A DNA stretch of 64,000 nt. Source: Chryseobacterium cupriresistens (GTDB lineage Bacteria; Bacteroidota; Bacteroidia; Flavobacteriales; Weeksellaceae). Shown in pieces: positions 9,137 through 18,599 of the stretch (positions are counted from its first letter, which is position 1; the number at the start of each line of letters is the position of its first letter). Made by a program: the position numbers and the translations under genes. The DNA lies in the NCBI RefSeq assembly GCF_046614675.1, contig NZ_JBKKJT010000001.1, positions 1-64,000 of the forward strand, given 5' to 3'. Under the pieces are notes generated by a model, which searched no databases, had not been told where the DNA came from, and worked only from the letters and a program-made list of their open reading frames with translations.

Positions 9137-9913
9137 ATGAATGAGAATACAATTATTTCCACTATCGTTTATACCTTTCTGGCATTTACCTTACTGGCCG
9201 TTACCCTGATTATATTTTATTATTTTTCTAATAAGAAGATAACAAGAAACCTTATTCAGAAAAAGGAGCTGGAGGTCAGATACGAGAAAGAGCTTACCCA
9301 CGCCATTATCAGTGCCCAGGAAAAAGAAAGACTGAGAATTGCCCAGGATCTGCATGATGACATCAGTTCAAAACTCAGTGTGGTTTCTTTAAATATCCAC
9401 CTTCTGGATTTTGATAATCTGGCCAGGGAAGAATACAACGATCTGAAAAATAAAATCATACATCTGGTTAATAAAACTGCAGAAAGTGCCAGACAAATCT
9501 CGCACGATCTCCTTCCTCCGATTTTAGAAAAATTTGGACTCCATGCTGCAATAGATGCATTGTGCTCAGAAATTAACTTATCCAAAACCCTACAGGTTAC
9601 TTATTCCAACAGCTTATACTTTGCAAAAGCAGAAGAAGAAAAAAATTTGCATATCTTTAGAATACTACAAGAGCTCATTAACAATTCCATAAAACACGGG
9701 GAAAGTACGCATATTGATATAGAATTTTTGGGAAAAGCCGGAAAAAATACCTGTATCTATAAAGATGATGGGAAAGGATTTGATCTTAATGAAAATACAT
9801 TGAAAGGTGGATTAGGCTTAAGAAATATCAGAAGCCGGGTAGAACTGATCAATGGAACACTGAAAATTGAAAGTGAAAACAATAAAGGAATTACCGTAGA
9901 ATTTACATTTTAA
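9137..9913 (+). CDS. HisKA_3-type sensor histidine kinase
   Basis: A 258-residue kinase of the NarX/DesK group. One membrane helix lies at residues about 8-30, followed by a short coiled coil. The HisKA_3 dimerisation domain carries the phospho-acceptor His73 in AQDLHDDISSKL. The HATPase_c domain follows, with N-box ELINNSIKHG, G1 box DDGKGFD and G2 box GGLGLRNI. There is no periplasmic or PAS sensor domain, so the signal must come through the membrane helix or a partner. The response regulator starts 11 nt later. Confidence 0.93.
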   Translation: MNENTIISTIVYTFLAFTLLAVTLIIFYYFSNKKITRNLIQKKELEVRYEKELTHAIISAQEKERLRIAQDLHDDISSKLSVVSLNIHLLDFDNLAREEYNDLKNKIIHLVNKTAESARQISHDLLPPILEKFGLHAAIDALCSEINLSKTLQVTYSNSLYFAKAEEEKNLHIFRILQELINNSIKHGESTHIDIEFLGKAGKNTCIYKDDGKGFDLNENTLKGGLGLRNIRSRVELINGTLKIESENNKGITVEFTF

Positions 9914-9924
9914 ATCGTTATAAA

Positions 9925-10614
9925 ATGGAAAAGGATATAATTCGTGTCATAATTGTAGACGATGAAGCGCTCTTTCGTCAGGGAATTTCATTGTTGATAC
10001 AGAGAGAAAAAGATATTGAACTGGTAAGTGATTTCAGCAATGGGAAAGAGCTGCTGGATGAGCTTGTAACCCTGGAAGAACTGCCCAATATAATCCTGAT
10101 GGATCTCAATATGCCTGAAATTAACGGAGTAGAGGCAACCAAACAAATCCATATCAAATATCCCCAGATTAAAATTATTGCCTTAACGAGCTATAACACG
10201 AAAGCATTTATTGTCAATATGATACAGTCAGGGGCCTGTTCCTTTCTTAAAAAAAACTCAAGCCCTGCAGAATTGCTCACGGCAATAAGGGAAGTGCACA
10301 GCAAAGGTTTCTTTTATAACAATGAGGTCATGGAAGCATTACATCAAAACCTTACAGAACCTAAAAAGAAAGTTTCCAGTATTTTTGATGCCAATCACAT
10401 TTCCAAAAGAGAAAAAGAAGTATTGGAACTCATCTGCAAACAATACAACACTTCTGAGATTGCAGATCAGCTTTTTATAAGCTCCAGAACGGTTGAAGGA
10501 CACCGTAATAGCCTTCTGCTTAAAACAGGAGCTAAAAATACTGCAGGCCTGGTAGTCTATGCCATAGAAAGTAAAATTGCAGATATGAACTATTTAAAAG
10601 ATAGGTTCGAATAA
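9925..10614 (+). CDS. NarL/LuxR-family response regulator
   Basis: A 229-residue transcription factor paired with the kinase just upstream. The receiver domain covers residues 1-125, with acidic pocket Asp12/Asp13, phospho-acceptor Asp60 (LMDLNMP), a Thr/Ser switch in ALTSYN, and the conserved Lys in FLKKNSS. A LuxR-type helix-turn-helix at about 155-225 (SKREKEVLELI...SRTVEGHR) binds DNA. No target promoter could be identified, although divergent or nearby genes are common targets of such systems. Confidence 0.95.
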   Translation: MEKDIIRVIIVDDEALFRQGISLLIQREKDIELVSDFSNGKELLDELVTLEELPNIILMDLNMPEINGVEATKQIHIKYPQIKIIALTSYNTKAFIVNMIQSGACSFLKKNSSPAELLTAIREVHSKGFFYNNEVMEALHQNLTEPKKKVSSIFDANHISKREKEVLELICKQYNTSEIADQLFISSRTVEGHRNSLLLKTGAKNTAGLVVYAIESKIADMNYLKDRFE

Positions 10615-10755
10615 ATAGTCATACAGCTGTTTTCATTAAAAATTAATTGAAATTTATATTTTCTGATTAAATTAGCTTTTGTTTTGATAAACAGAACACA
10701 ATGGATTGTTTATGAAAAAACAATAATTTATAGTTAAAACAGAAAATACAAAAGA

Positions 10756-11148
10756 ATGAAATTTACAATTGAAAACATCAAAGCAGAGCACCAGAAAGTA
10801 AAAAGCGGAGCCGATTTTCCTAAATATATTCAGAATATAAAAACGTTGGGGGTTTCTCACTATAAGGCGTACGTTCAGGATGGAAACACAGAATACTTCA
10901 ATCACGAAAATCAATCTGTTCATACAGGAAAAAAGTATGATTCTCTTGCTGTTTCCGATACTTTAAATCTTGAAAATTTTAAAATAAGACTGAAACTTCA
11001 CCAGCAGGGCGGAACAGATTATATAACTTTCTGTAAAGACTGTGCCGAAAACGGAATCAAAGGTTGGACGATGGATCTACAGGCGATGACCTGTACTTAT
11101 TTTGACCAGAATGAAAGTGATGTTCTGACCGAACAGGTTCCAGGATAA
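10756..11148 (+). CDS. DUF1398 family protein
   Basis: A 130-residue soluble protein of the DUF1398 family (related to Escherichia coli YbcV). Family signs are the opening FTIENIKAEHQKVKSGADFPKYI, the SHYKAYVQDG motif and the late WTMDLQAMTCTYFDQ segment. Function is unknown. It stands alone, with its own hairpin terminator after the stop. Confidence 0.85.
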   Translation: MKFTIENIKAEHQKVKSGADFPKYIQNIKTLGVSHYKAYVQDGNTEYFNHENQSVHTGKKYDSLAVSDTLNLENFKIRLKLHQQGGTDYITFCKDCAENGIKGWTMDLQAMTCTYFDQNESDVLTEQVPG

Positions 11149-11162
11149 TCTTTTACAAAAAA

Positions 11163-11190
11163 ACGGATGCAGACCATTGCATCCGTACTT
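11163..11190 (+). terminator. hairpin after the DUF1398 gene
   Basis: A perfect 9-bp stem, ACGGATGCA / TGCATCCGT, has a six-base loop and is preceded by an A-run. Only a short, mixed T-rich stretch follows (ACTTCTTTAT), so it is a weaker terminator than others in the window. Confidence 0.65.
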
Positions 11191-11278
11191 CTTTATAAGG
11201 GTAATGAAATATTGTTTGCTATTATTGATTTAAAATATTAATTTTGTTTAAAACGATAGATAATAGTAATTGATAAAC

Positions 11279-11956
11279 ATGAGAAAGGTTTTTACGAAGT
11301 TGGCGTTCACAGTTTTAGGTTTGGGATCCATTTTGACATTTGCTCAAAAAAATGATCTTGGAGCATGGTATATGTATTTTGGAAATAATAAGATCAGCAA
11401 GAAACTGAACTGGCACAATGAAATTCAATACCGTAATTTCGATGCCCTGGGAGATCTCGAGCAGTTACTGATCCGTACGGGGGTCGGGTACGATCTTACT
11501 GAAAATAACAATAATGTTTTATTGGGATACGGCTTCATTCTCAGCCAGCCTTATGTAAACGGTGAAAAAAAAGAAAATATTGAACATAGGATTTTCCAGC
11601 AGTATATTACCAAGCAGAAATTCGGACGTTTTTATCTTCAGCACCGTTACCGTTTGGAAGAACGTTTTCTTGAGGATGATTTCAAAATGAGATTCCGTTA
11701 TATGCTGGGAGTCAATATTCCGATTACTCAAAAAGAATTACTTCCGAAAACCCTTTACGCATCAGTATATAACGAAATTTTTCTGCATTTTGACAATCCG
11801 GTTTTCGACAGAAACAGAGTCTATGGAGCCTTAGGATATGTCATCAACAAAAATATGAGGATTGAAGCAGGCTATATGAACCAGATTCAGGAGAACAGAA
11901 ACCGCGGACAGATTCAGATTGGTTTTTATAATAATATCCCGTTCACCAAAAACTAA
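11279..11956 (+). CDS. DUF2490 family outer membrane beta-barrel-like protein
   Basis: A 225-residue exported protein. The start is placed at ATG 11279, which opens a standard signal peptide ending FAQ. An in-frame TTG three codons earlier is less likely. The mature part is a run of alternating amphipathic strands (WHNEIQYRNF, FYLQHRYRLEERF and so on) with aromatic girdles, as in DUF2490, which is thought to form a small outer-membrane barrel. Function is unknown. It precedes a bestrophin-type channel gene by 70 nt. Confidence 0.82.
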   Translation: MRKVFTKLAFTVLGLGSILTFAQKNDLGAWYMYFGNNKISKKLNWHNEIQYRNFDALGDLEQLLIRTGVGYDLTENNNNVLLGYGFILSQPYVNGEKKENIEHRIFQQYITKQKFGRFYLQHRYRLEERFLEDDFKMRFRYMLGVNIPITQKELLPKTLYASVYNEIFLHFDNPVFDRNRVYGALGYVINKNMRIEAGYMNQIQENRNRGQIQIGFYNNIPFTKN

Positions 11957-12026
11957 TAAAACTGTTGCTGAATGCTTCTGGAAATCATTATTTGAAAATT
12001 TAATAAACCCTATAAAATAAACACTT

Positions 12027-13031
12027 ATGCATTCAGGAAAAAGATTCGGAGCCCGGGAGTTCATTATCTGGACCAGACGGAGCATTTACGCTTTGGTTAT
12101 ATTATCAGCTATTCCTACAGTCCTGTACTTTTTAGGCTGGAAGTTCCTTTCCGTTCCATGGCAGCCGATTGCGATCATGGGAACAGCGGTTGCCTTTATT
12201 GTTGGATTTAAAAACAATGCCAGCTACAGCAGACTCTGGGAAGCAAGACAGATTTACGGAGCCATTATTAATGACAGCCGCAGTTTTGGGTATATTCTGA
12301 GAGATGCACTTCTTTCCAAAGACTCCGGTAAAGTAAAAGAAATGTTCCTTCGTCATTATGCATGGCTTACTGCATTGAGATTTCAGCTTCGTGAACCGCG
12401 AGCATGGGAAAATATGGGGTCAGATCAGTTTGATGAATATGCTAAAAAATATGACATTCCGGAAAGACTGACTACACTGGACGAAGAACTGAAAAAATAT
12501 CTTTCTGAATCTGAGCTCCAGTACATTGTAAGCAAAAAAAACAGAGCGACTCAACTCATAGCCAGCCAGAGTAAAGTTTTATCCGAAGCTTACGAAAAAG
12601 GAGAAATCAATGATTTTCAATGGACACAGATCAACCAGCAATTGGTGAAGTTTACCGATAATCAGGGAAAAGCTGAAAGAATTAAAAACTTTCCCTATCC
12701 GAGAAATTTCTCTTCAATTACAACATATCTATTGCTTTTATTCATTGTTTTTGTGCCTTTTGGATTATTGAAGGAGTTTGATAAATTAGGTGAAGGAACA
12801 TCGGTAGAAGGCTGGACATTGTGGTTCAATATTCCGTTTTCTTTACTGGTAACATGGTGCTTCCATACCTTGGACAGCGTGGGGGAGGCTTCGGTAAATC
12901 CTTTTGAAGGAAGTCCCAATGACGTTCCCATCACCCAGATCAGCCGTACAATTGAAATCGATATGAGAGATATGCTGGATGAATCTGATCTTCCGCCAGC
13001 CATTACTCCGAAGAATAATATCGTGCTTTAG
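12027..13031 (+). CDS. bestrophin family ion channel
   Basis: A 334-residue membrane protein of the bestrophin (UPF0187, YneE-like) family. Signs are the N-terminal RRSIYALVILSAIPTVLYF helix, the GFKNNASYSRLWEAR motif after the second helix, two C-terminal membrane helices, and the late NPFEGSPNDVPI segment that is near-invariant in the family. Prokaryotic homologues are pentameric cation or anion channels of the inner membrane. The gene precedes a Na+/H+ antiporter, which suggests a shared ion-homeostasis theme, but the 130-nt gap means a separate promoter is possible. Confidence 0.92.
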   Translation: MHSGKRFGAREFIIWTRRSIYALVILSAIPTVLYFLGWKFLSVPWQPIAIMGTAVAFIVGFKNNASYSRLWEARQIYGAIINDSRSFGYILRDALLSKDSGKVKEMFLRHYAWLTALRFQLREPRAWENMGSDQFDEYAKKYDIPERLTTLDEELKKYLSESELQYIVSKKNRATQLIASQSKVLSEAYEKGEINDFQWTQINQQLVKFTDNQGKAERIKNFPYPRNFSSITTYLLLLFIVFVPFGLLKEFDKLGEGTSVEGWTLWFNIPFSLLVTWCFHTLDSVGEASVNPFEGSPNDVPITQISRTIEIDMRDMLDESDLPPAITPKNNIVL

Positions 13032-13161
13032 ATTGATCTTTTTATGATCTCAGATATTGATTAATGACAGACTTCGAATATATCTGAACCTATCAGGTAT
13101 GGGAAATAATAAATATTTGATACCTAAAAATAAACATAATACTTAAAAAAACGAACTCAAA

Positions 13162-14775
13162 ATGATTCACAGCTATGTTATAATATCCATTGCAGTCCTG
13201 CTGTCTGTGATGATATTGGTAATGATCGGCCAGAAATTAAAAGTAGCTTACCCGATTTTTCTTGTCATTGCAGGATTACTGATAAGCTTTGTGCCGGGAA
13301 TGCCGCGTATTGAAATAGAGCCTGATCTTGTTTTTCTTATTTTCCTGCCGCCAATTTTGTTTGAGGCAGCCTGGTTTACCTCATGGCAGGATTTTCATAA
13401 ATGGAGAAAACAGATTTTTTCAATGGCCTTTGGGTTGGTATTCTTAACCTCCATAGTCGTTGCTTATCTTTCATCTTCCATTATTCCAGGACTTACTGTG
13501 GCAATGGGCTTCCTGTTGGGAGGTGTCAATTCTCCGCCGGATGCAGTAGCTGCTACTTCGGTTCTGAAACATATGAAAATTCCTAAAAAGATCACTAATA
13601 TTCTGGAAGGAGAAAGTTTGATCAATGATGCTTCCAGTTTAATTGTATTTAAATTTGCACTGGCCGCCGTTATTTCAGGACAGTTTATCTGGAGAGATGC
13701 CGTTCAGGATTTCTTCACGATGGCGATCGGTGGAATTGCTGTGGGAGTAGCAGTAGGCTTCCTGTTTGGAGCTTTATTAAAAGTTATTCCGACCAATTCC
13801 AATATCGATACCATTATTACCCTTATCGTACCTTATATTATGTATGTGGGAGCAGAACATTTCCATTTTTCGGGAGTATTGGCTGTAGTTGCCGGAGGTT
13901 TATTGATGTCTTATAATTCACATTGCTATTTAAGCCATACCTCAAGGATTCAGTCGGGGAATGTTTGGAGTGTTCTGATATTCCTGATGAATACCATCAT
14001 CTTTATCCTGATTGGTCTTGAGCTTCCCATTGTAGTGGAAGGGATGAAAGAATATACCATTTCAGAAGGTATTTTCTACAGTGTAGTGATTGGCGGAGCG
14101 ATTATCGGAACAAGAATTCTCTATAGTTACGCATTGATGTATTTCCCAAGAATCTGCTCTAAAGAATTAAGGTTAAAAGTTCCCAAACCGGATTGGAGGG
14201 AGCCTTTTATCATCAGTTTTGCAGCAATGAGAGGAGTGGTTTCACTGGCTGCAGCCTTGTCCATTCCTGCTTTTTTACCCAACGGAGAAGCATTTCCGCA
14301 TAGGAATATTATTTTATTTGTAACCTTCGTGATCATATTGATCACTCTGGTAGGGCAGGGTTTATTGTTGGCGCCCATCTTGAAATTATTAAATATTCAG
14401 GATGCCGGAAGCGAATTGCCGGAAGAAAAACAGGAGGTCATTCTTATGCGTAAACTGAAGGAAACAGCATTGCACAAACTGGATAACGATTTTTCTGAAT
14501 TAGCCGTAACGAACAGCCTTGTACGTCATCAAAAACACAAGCTGGAAAATGAAATGATGCTGATGGCAGACAAAGCCCAATGCATGGCTTCCACAGGAGA
14601 TTATGTGTCCGCAATCAACGAAAACAAAGATGTTTTGAGACAGATCATTCAGGCACAGAGAAATGAGTTGCACAGAATGAAAAGAGAAAAGATCTTTGAT
14701 GATCATGTGATGAGAACCATTGAAATGCAGCTGGATTTTGACGAAGCCAAGATCACAGGTTTTTCACATGGGTAA
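13162..14775 (+). CDS. CPA1-family Na+/H+ antiporter
   Basis: A 537-residue monovalent cation:proton antiporter. Twelve or so membrane helices fill residues 1-415. Family motifs are FLPPILFEAAW, GGVNSPPDAVAATSVLKHM, the ion-binding EGESLINDASS (Asn-Asp pair) and FAAMRGVVSLAAALS. Residues about 420-537 are a cytosolic Lys/Glu-rich, probably coiled tail, as in NhaP-type proteins. The likely role is sodium extrusion and pH control at the inner membrane. The ATG at 13162 begins directly at the first helix. Confidence 0.93.
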   Translation: MIHSYVIISIAVLLSVMILVMIGQKLKVAYPIFLVIAGLLISFVPGMPRIEIEPDLVFLIFLPPILFEAAWFTSWQDFHKWRKQIFSMAFGLVFLTSIVVAYLSSSIIPGLTVAMGFLLGGVNSPPDAVAATSVLKHMKIPKKITNILEGESLINDASSLIVFKFALAAVISGQFIWRDAVQDFFTMAIGGIAVGVAVGFLFGALLKVIPTNSNIDTIITLIVPYIMYVGAEHFHFSGVLAVVAGGLLMSYNSHCYLSHTSRIQSGNVWSVLIFLMNTIIFILIGLELPIVVEGMKEYTISEGIFYSVVIGGAIIGTRILYSYALMYFPRICSKELRLKVPKPDWREPFIISFAAMRGVVSLAAALSIPAFLPNGEAFPHRNIILFVTFVIILITLVGQGLLLAPILKLLNIQDAGSELPEEKQEVILMRKLKETALHKLDNDFSELAVTNSLVRHQKHKLENEMMLMADKAQCMASTGDYVSAINENKDVLRQIIQAQRNELHRMKREKIFDDHVMRTIEMQLDFDEAKITGFSHG

Positions 14776-14788
14776 TTACAAAATAAAT

Positions 14789-14945
14789 CACAAAAGTCAC
14801 AAAAGATAAAAGTTAAAATGAACTTGCAGGAATAAAAAGTTCACAAAAGGAAAATTCTGAAATTTTGAAGGCTTACGTGTACTTCTCATGAGTAGAAATT
14901 TAAACTTAAATAATTTAGTAGATAAAAACTTTTGTGACTTTTGTG
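14789..14945. repeat. 17-bp perfect inverted repeat in the antiporter downstream gap
   Basis: CACAAAAGTCACAAAAG at 14789-14805 is matched by its exact complement at 14929-14945. The arms are made of the repeated word CACAAAAGT. They enclose about 120 nt of AT-rich DNA. It could fold into a long hairpin in RNA or be a degenerate dispersed element. Confidence 0.6.
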
Positions 14946-14996
14946 GTTAAAGATTATAGGTAAAATGTGTACATTTAAACATATTAAACCTATAAT

Positions 14997-15422
14997 ATGA
15001 GTACACCCATCACTGTTCAGTACACCATAAATGCTCCGGCTGAAAAAGTCTGGAAAGCATTAACCGATAAAAATGAGATGAAATCCTGGTATTTTGATAT
15101 CCAGGATTTTGTTTTGGAAACAGGTAAGGAATTCAACTTCTATGAACCGGGAGGTGAGAATAAATACCATCACCACGCACAGATTTTAGAAATAATACCC
15201 AATGAAAAATTAAAGCATACATGGTCTTATCCTGATTTTTCAGCCATGAAGACCATTGTAACCTGGGAACTGCTGCCAGAAGACGGTCAAACTTTAGTAA
15301 AGCTGACCCATGAAGATATTGAAAACTTTAAAGACTTAGGAGAAGGCTTTTCAAGAGAAAATTTTGTAAAGGGCTGGAATACGATTTTGGGACAAAGCTT
15401 AAAAGAATATTTAGAAAAATAA
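14997..15422 (+). CDS. SRPBCC domain (AHSA1-like) protein
   Basis: A 141-residue Bet v1-like cytosolic protein of the AHSA1/activator-of-Hsp90-homology group. Signs are the opening ITVQYTINAPAEKVWKALTD, the central HAQILEIIPNEKLKHTWSYPD and the ending GWNTILGQSLKEYL. Members are small ligand-binding proteins of mostly unknown role. The next gene starts 3 nt after the stop, so it forms an operon with the acetyltransferase and a VOC protein. Confidence 0.88.
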   Translation: MSTPITVQYTINAPAEKVWKALTDKNEMKSWYFDIQDFVLETGKEFNFYEPGGENKYHHHAQILEIIPNEKLKHTWSYPDFSAMKTIVTWELLPEDGQTLVKLTHEDIENFKDLGEGFSRENFVKGWNTILGQSLKEYLEK

Positions 15423-15425
15423 ATC

Positions 15426-15932
15426 ATGATCACATTACACCCTTTTACGATAGAAGATGCTCCACAACTGATTTCAAAGATAAAAGACGAAAGAATGCTT
15501 CTTCAGTTTGCCGGTCCGGCATATCGTTTTCCTCTCACAGAAGAACAGCTGGAAACTGATCTGTTCAATGAAAACAGAACTCTTTTTAAAATTACAGATG
15601 AGACAGGACGTACAATCGGGCATGCCCAGATATTTCTGAAAGAAAAAACATTCCTGTTGGGAAGAATTCTGATCTGGGATGAGAACAACAGGGGAAAAGG
15701 TTATGGAAAGAAGGTGATGCAGGAGCTTTTGAAATATGGCTTCAGTCATTTTGATAAAGAAACAGCAGAGCTGAATGTCTACGGCTGGAATACCGGAGCT
15801 ATTGAATGTTACAGAAAAGTAGGTTTTGCTTTTGACCCATACGTTAAAAGCGAAGCAAAGATTGATCAGGAAACATGGGTTTCCCTGAATATGAAAATTC
15901 ACAGAAATAGTTTTGAATTACAGGAATCATGA
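15426..15932 (+). CDS. GNAT family N-acetyltransferase
   Basis: A 168-residue acetyltransferase resembling RimJ/RimL-type enzymes. The acetyl-CoA motif A is ENNRGKGYGKKVMQELLKYGF, and motif B follows with the ELNVYGWNTGAIECYRKVGF stretch typical of GNATs. The acceptor is unknown. The gene overlaps the following VOC gene by 4 nt (ATGA) and follows the SRPBCC gene by 3 nt. Confidence 0.9.
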   Translation: MITLHPFTIEDAPQLISKIKDERMLLQFAGPAYRFPLTEEQLETDLFNENRTLFKITDETGRTIGHAQIFLKEKTFLLGRILIWDENNRGKGYGKKVMQELLKYGFSHFDKETAELNVYGWNTGAIECYRKVGFAFDPYVKSEAKIDQETWVSLNMKIHRNSFELQES

Positions 15933-16312
15933 CACAATTTACCGCACTTCGCCCTGTTTTATGGACTGAAAATCTTGATGAAACCATAGGATTCTATATG
16001 CGTGTTCTTGGGTTTAGCCTTATGGACAGGAATAACGAATGGCAATGGGCTTCCCTTCGTAAAGATGACATATACATCATGCTGTCTCAGCCTAACGAAC
16101 ATGAAAAAAATACTTCCATTGGTTTTTCCGGTTCGTTTTATTTCAATGTAAATAAAGTGAATGATCTTTGGGAAGACCTTAAAACGAAAGCCAAAGTCTG
16201 CTATGAAATCGAAACTTTTGAGTGGGGAATGAGAGAATTTGCAATATATGACAACAATGGTTACCTATTACAATTTGGTGAACCCGCAGATAATATTGGC
16301 AATACGGAATAA
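15929..16312 (+). CDS. VOC family protein (bleomycin-resistance-like)
   Basis: A 127-residue glyoxalase-fold protein, with the opening PVLWTENLDETIGFYMRVLGF and the closing REFAIYDNNGYLLQFGE, where Glu is a usual metal ligand. Such proteins act as binding proteins or small dioxygenase-like enzymes; the ligand is unknown here. It overlaps the GNAT stop by 4 nt, which indicates translational coupling. Confidence 0.87.
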   Translation: MTQFTALRPVLWTENLDETIGFYMRVLGFSLMDRNNEWQWASLRKDDIYIMLSQPNEHEKNTSIGFSGSFYFNVNKVNDLWEDLKTKAKVCYEIETFEWGMREFAIYDNNGYLLQFGEPADNIGNTE

Positions 16313-16347
16313 AATTTGCTATTTTTGGAGAAATATTTAGAAATTCA

Positions 16348-17370
16348 ATGAAAAAAAGTATAATAGCGGGTTTCGCAGCGATTTTATTATTGGCGTCTTG
16401 TAATAAGGATAAGGAGATTCTTAATACATTAAACACTTATAATACTTCAATGGAGGCGAAGGGATACCATTTCGGAGATAAGCTTGAGCTTCCGAAAGAG
16501 GTAACGGAAAATGCAGAAAGCGTAACAATCAGCTTTGGAGATAAAGAAACAACAGATTTAACAATTGATCCTAAATTTTTCACATTAGGAGACAATGCTG
16601 TTACATTCAATATTAAAACAAAAGGAGGTGAAGTGCTAAATCAGGATGCTACCATCAATGTATTTGCAAAAAATCCTGAAAAAAATATTCCTTATCAGAT
16701 TGTAGCGGAATATCCTCACGATCCTAAAAACTTTGTACAGGGTTTCCAGATTGAAGGAAATACCATTTATGAAAGTGACGGGCAGAACGGATCTTCACAG
16801 ATTTTAAAATATACGCTGGGAACAACAACTCCGCTGGCTTCTACAAAACAGGCTCAGGAAGACTTTTCTGAAGGAAGTACCATCGTAGGAGACAAAGTAT
16901 ATCAATTGACATGGCAAAGCAAAAAAGGATATGTTTATGATAAAAGTTCATTAAAGCTGCTTTCAGAATTTGCTTATCCTAATGTATTGGGTGAAGGTTG
17001 GGGATTAACGTATGACGGAAAAAGCCTTATTGCTTCTGACGGAAGTAAACTTTTATATTTCCTTGATGTCAACGATCCTTCAAAACTGATTAAATATATT
17101 GCGGTTGCAGGAAGTTCTCAGGCATACGACCAGTTGAACGAGCTGGAATACCACAACGGATTTATTTATGCCAACGTATGGCAGAAGCCGATCATTTTAA
17201 AGATCAATCCAGCCAATGGAGAAGTAGTGGGAACTTTTGACTTTACTGAAATCGCAAAACAGAATACCAAAGGAAGTGATGATGTACTGAACGGAATTGC
17301 CTTCAAAGGGGATAATATGCTGGTGACAGGAAAAAACTGGTCGAAGATTTATGAAGTTCAGATCAAGTAA
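16348..17370 (+). CDS. glutaminyl-peptide cyclotransferase lipoprotein, copy 1
   Basis: A 340-residue enzyme of the plant-type (Glu_cyclase_2) glutaminyl cyclase family, which converts N-terminal Gln to pyroglutamate. A lipobox (LLLASC, Cys18) indicates a lipoprotein. Residues about 25-115 are an Ig-like, strand-rich region. Residues about 120-340 form the five-bladed propeller with EGWGLTYDG, QLNELEY and VLNGIAF, the recognisable family blocks. Because type IX and other exported proteins often start with Gln after signal cleavage, a periplasmic cyclase is useful in this phylum. A close paralogue follows. Confidence 0.9.
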   Translation: MKKSIIAGFAAILLLASCNKDKEILNTLNTYNTSMEAKGYHFGDKLELPKEVTENAESVTISFGDKETTDLTIDPKFFTLGDNAVTFNIKTKGGEVLNQDATINVFAKNPEKNIPYQIVAEYPHDPKNFVQGFQIEGNTIYESDGQNGSSQILKYTLGTTTPLASTKQAQEDFSEGSTIVGDKVYQLTWQSKKGYVYDKSSLKLLSEFAYPNVLGEGWGLTYDGKSLIASDGSKLLYFLDVNDPSKLIKYIAVAGSSQAYDQLNELEYHNGFIYANVWQKPIILKINPANGEVVGTFDFTEIAKQNTKGSDDVLNGIAFKGDNMLVTGKNWSKIYEVQIK

Positions 17371-17397
17371 TCTGATTCTATTGATAAAAATAAAAAT

Positions 17398-17424
17398 AGC
17401 GTTCCCCTGGGAGCGTTATTTTCG
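17398..17424 (+). terminator. terminator between the two cyclotransferase genes
   Basis: The stem AGCGTTCCC / GGGAGCGTT (two wobble pairs) is preceded by an A-run and followed by a T-rich stretch. It separates copy 1 from copy 2. Confidence 0.7.
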
Positions 17425-17456
17425 TTTTGAGGATTAAATTTTAGTACTTTTGGCAA

Positions 17457-18494
17457 ATGATTAAAAACTTCATGAAGCAAAATATTATGGCTGGTCTGGC
17501 AGCCGTATTCTTGTTGACTTCCTGCAATAATAACGAGAAAATGCTTGATTCTCTGGCTGATTATAACAATGCGAGAGAATCAAAAGGGTATCATTTCGGA
17601 GATAAACTTGATCTTCCCAAAGAAGTAACGGAAAATGCAGAAAGTATAACAATCAGTTTCGGAGATAAAGAAACAACGGATTTAACTGTTAGTCCAAAGT
17701 TTTTTACATTAGGAGATAATGATGTAGTCTTCAGGATTAAAACAAAAAATGGAGAAGTCTTAAATCAGGATGCTACCATCAATGTATTCACAAAAACTCC
17801 CGAGCAGAATATTCCATATAAAATAGTTGCAGATTACCCTCACGATCCCAAAAACTTTATTGAAGGCTTTCTGATGGAAGGAAATACAGTATATGAAAGT
17901 GATGGGATGGAGAATGCTTCCCAGTTGATAAAATATACTTTAGGGTCATCCACTCCGATAATTGTAAAACAACAACCTGCTGAAATTTTCTCCGAAGGCT
18001 GTGCAATAGTTGGAAATAACATTTATCAGTTAACTTATAAAAATAAAATAGGTTTTATTTACGATAAAAATACGTTTGAAGAACTCTCAAAATTTCCTTT
18101 GCCCAATACAATGGGAGAGGGATGGGGACTGACGTACGACGGAAAAAATCTGATCGCTACAGACGGTTCAAAAAATCTTTATTTTCTGGATATCAATGAT
18201 CCCTCGAAAGTAGTGAAAACTATAGCTGTTGGCGGGAATTCTGAAATTTATAATCAGCTCAATGAACTTGAATATCACGATGGCTTTATATATGCTAATG
18301 TGTGGCGAGAACCGGTTATTTTAAAGATCAATCCTGCTAATGGAGAAGTAGTGGGAACTTTTGATTTTACAAAAATTGCCAAACAAAATACCAAAGGTAC
18401 TGAAGATGTCCTGAACGGAATTGCTTTTAAAGGTGATCATATGCTGGTGACAGGAAAGAACTGGGAAAAAATTTATGAAGTTGTTTTTCAGTAA
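17457..18494 (+). CDS. glutaminyl-peptide cyclotransferase lipoprotein, copy 2
   Basis: A 345-residue tandem paralogue of the preceding gene, collinear over its whole length. It keeps the EGWGLTYDG, QLNELEYHDGFIYANVW and VLNGIAFKGD blocks. The lipobox is LLTSC, with Cys at about residue 23. ATG 17457 is used, and ATG 17472 would give a shorter but still adequate signal peptide. Differences from copy 1 concentrate in the blade regions at about 150-215. Separate terminators suggest the copies are independently transcribed. Confidence 0.88.
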   Translation: MIKNFMKQNIMAGLAAVFLLTSCNNNEKMLDSLADYNNARESKGYHFGDKLDLPKEVTENAESITISFGDKETTDLTVSPKFFTLGDNDVVFRIKTKNGEVLNQDATINVFTKTPEQNIPYKIVADYPHDPKNFIEGFLMEGNTVYESDGMENASQLIKYTLGSSTPIIVKQQPAEIFSEGCAIVGNNIYQLTYKNKIGFIYDKNTFEELSKFPLPNTMGEGWGLTYDGKNLIATDGSKNLYFLDINDPSKVVKTIAVGGNSEIYNQLNELEYHDGFIYANVWREPVILKINPANGEVVGTFDFTKIAKQNTKGTEDVLNGIAFKGDHMLVTGKNWEKIYEVVFQ

Positions 18495-18599
18495 TAAACT
18501 GTTCTTAATTTTGATTAATAGTAAAGAAAATTTTATTAGGCTAAATCATCTTTTGAGTGAACGTATTTTTCAGTAAATTGACCCCATTAAAAAAACAGA

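Noticed and set aside
15474..15902. 142-codon minus-strand frame opposite the acetyltransferase gene
   Set aside because: Shadow of a GNAT gene with clear motifs.
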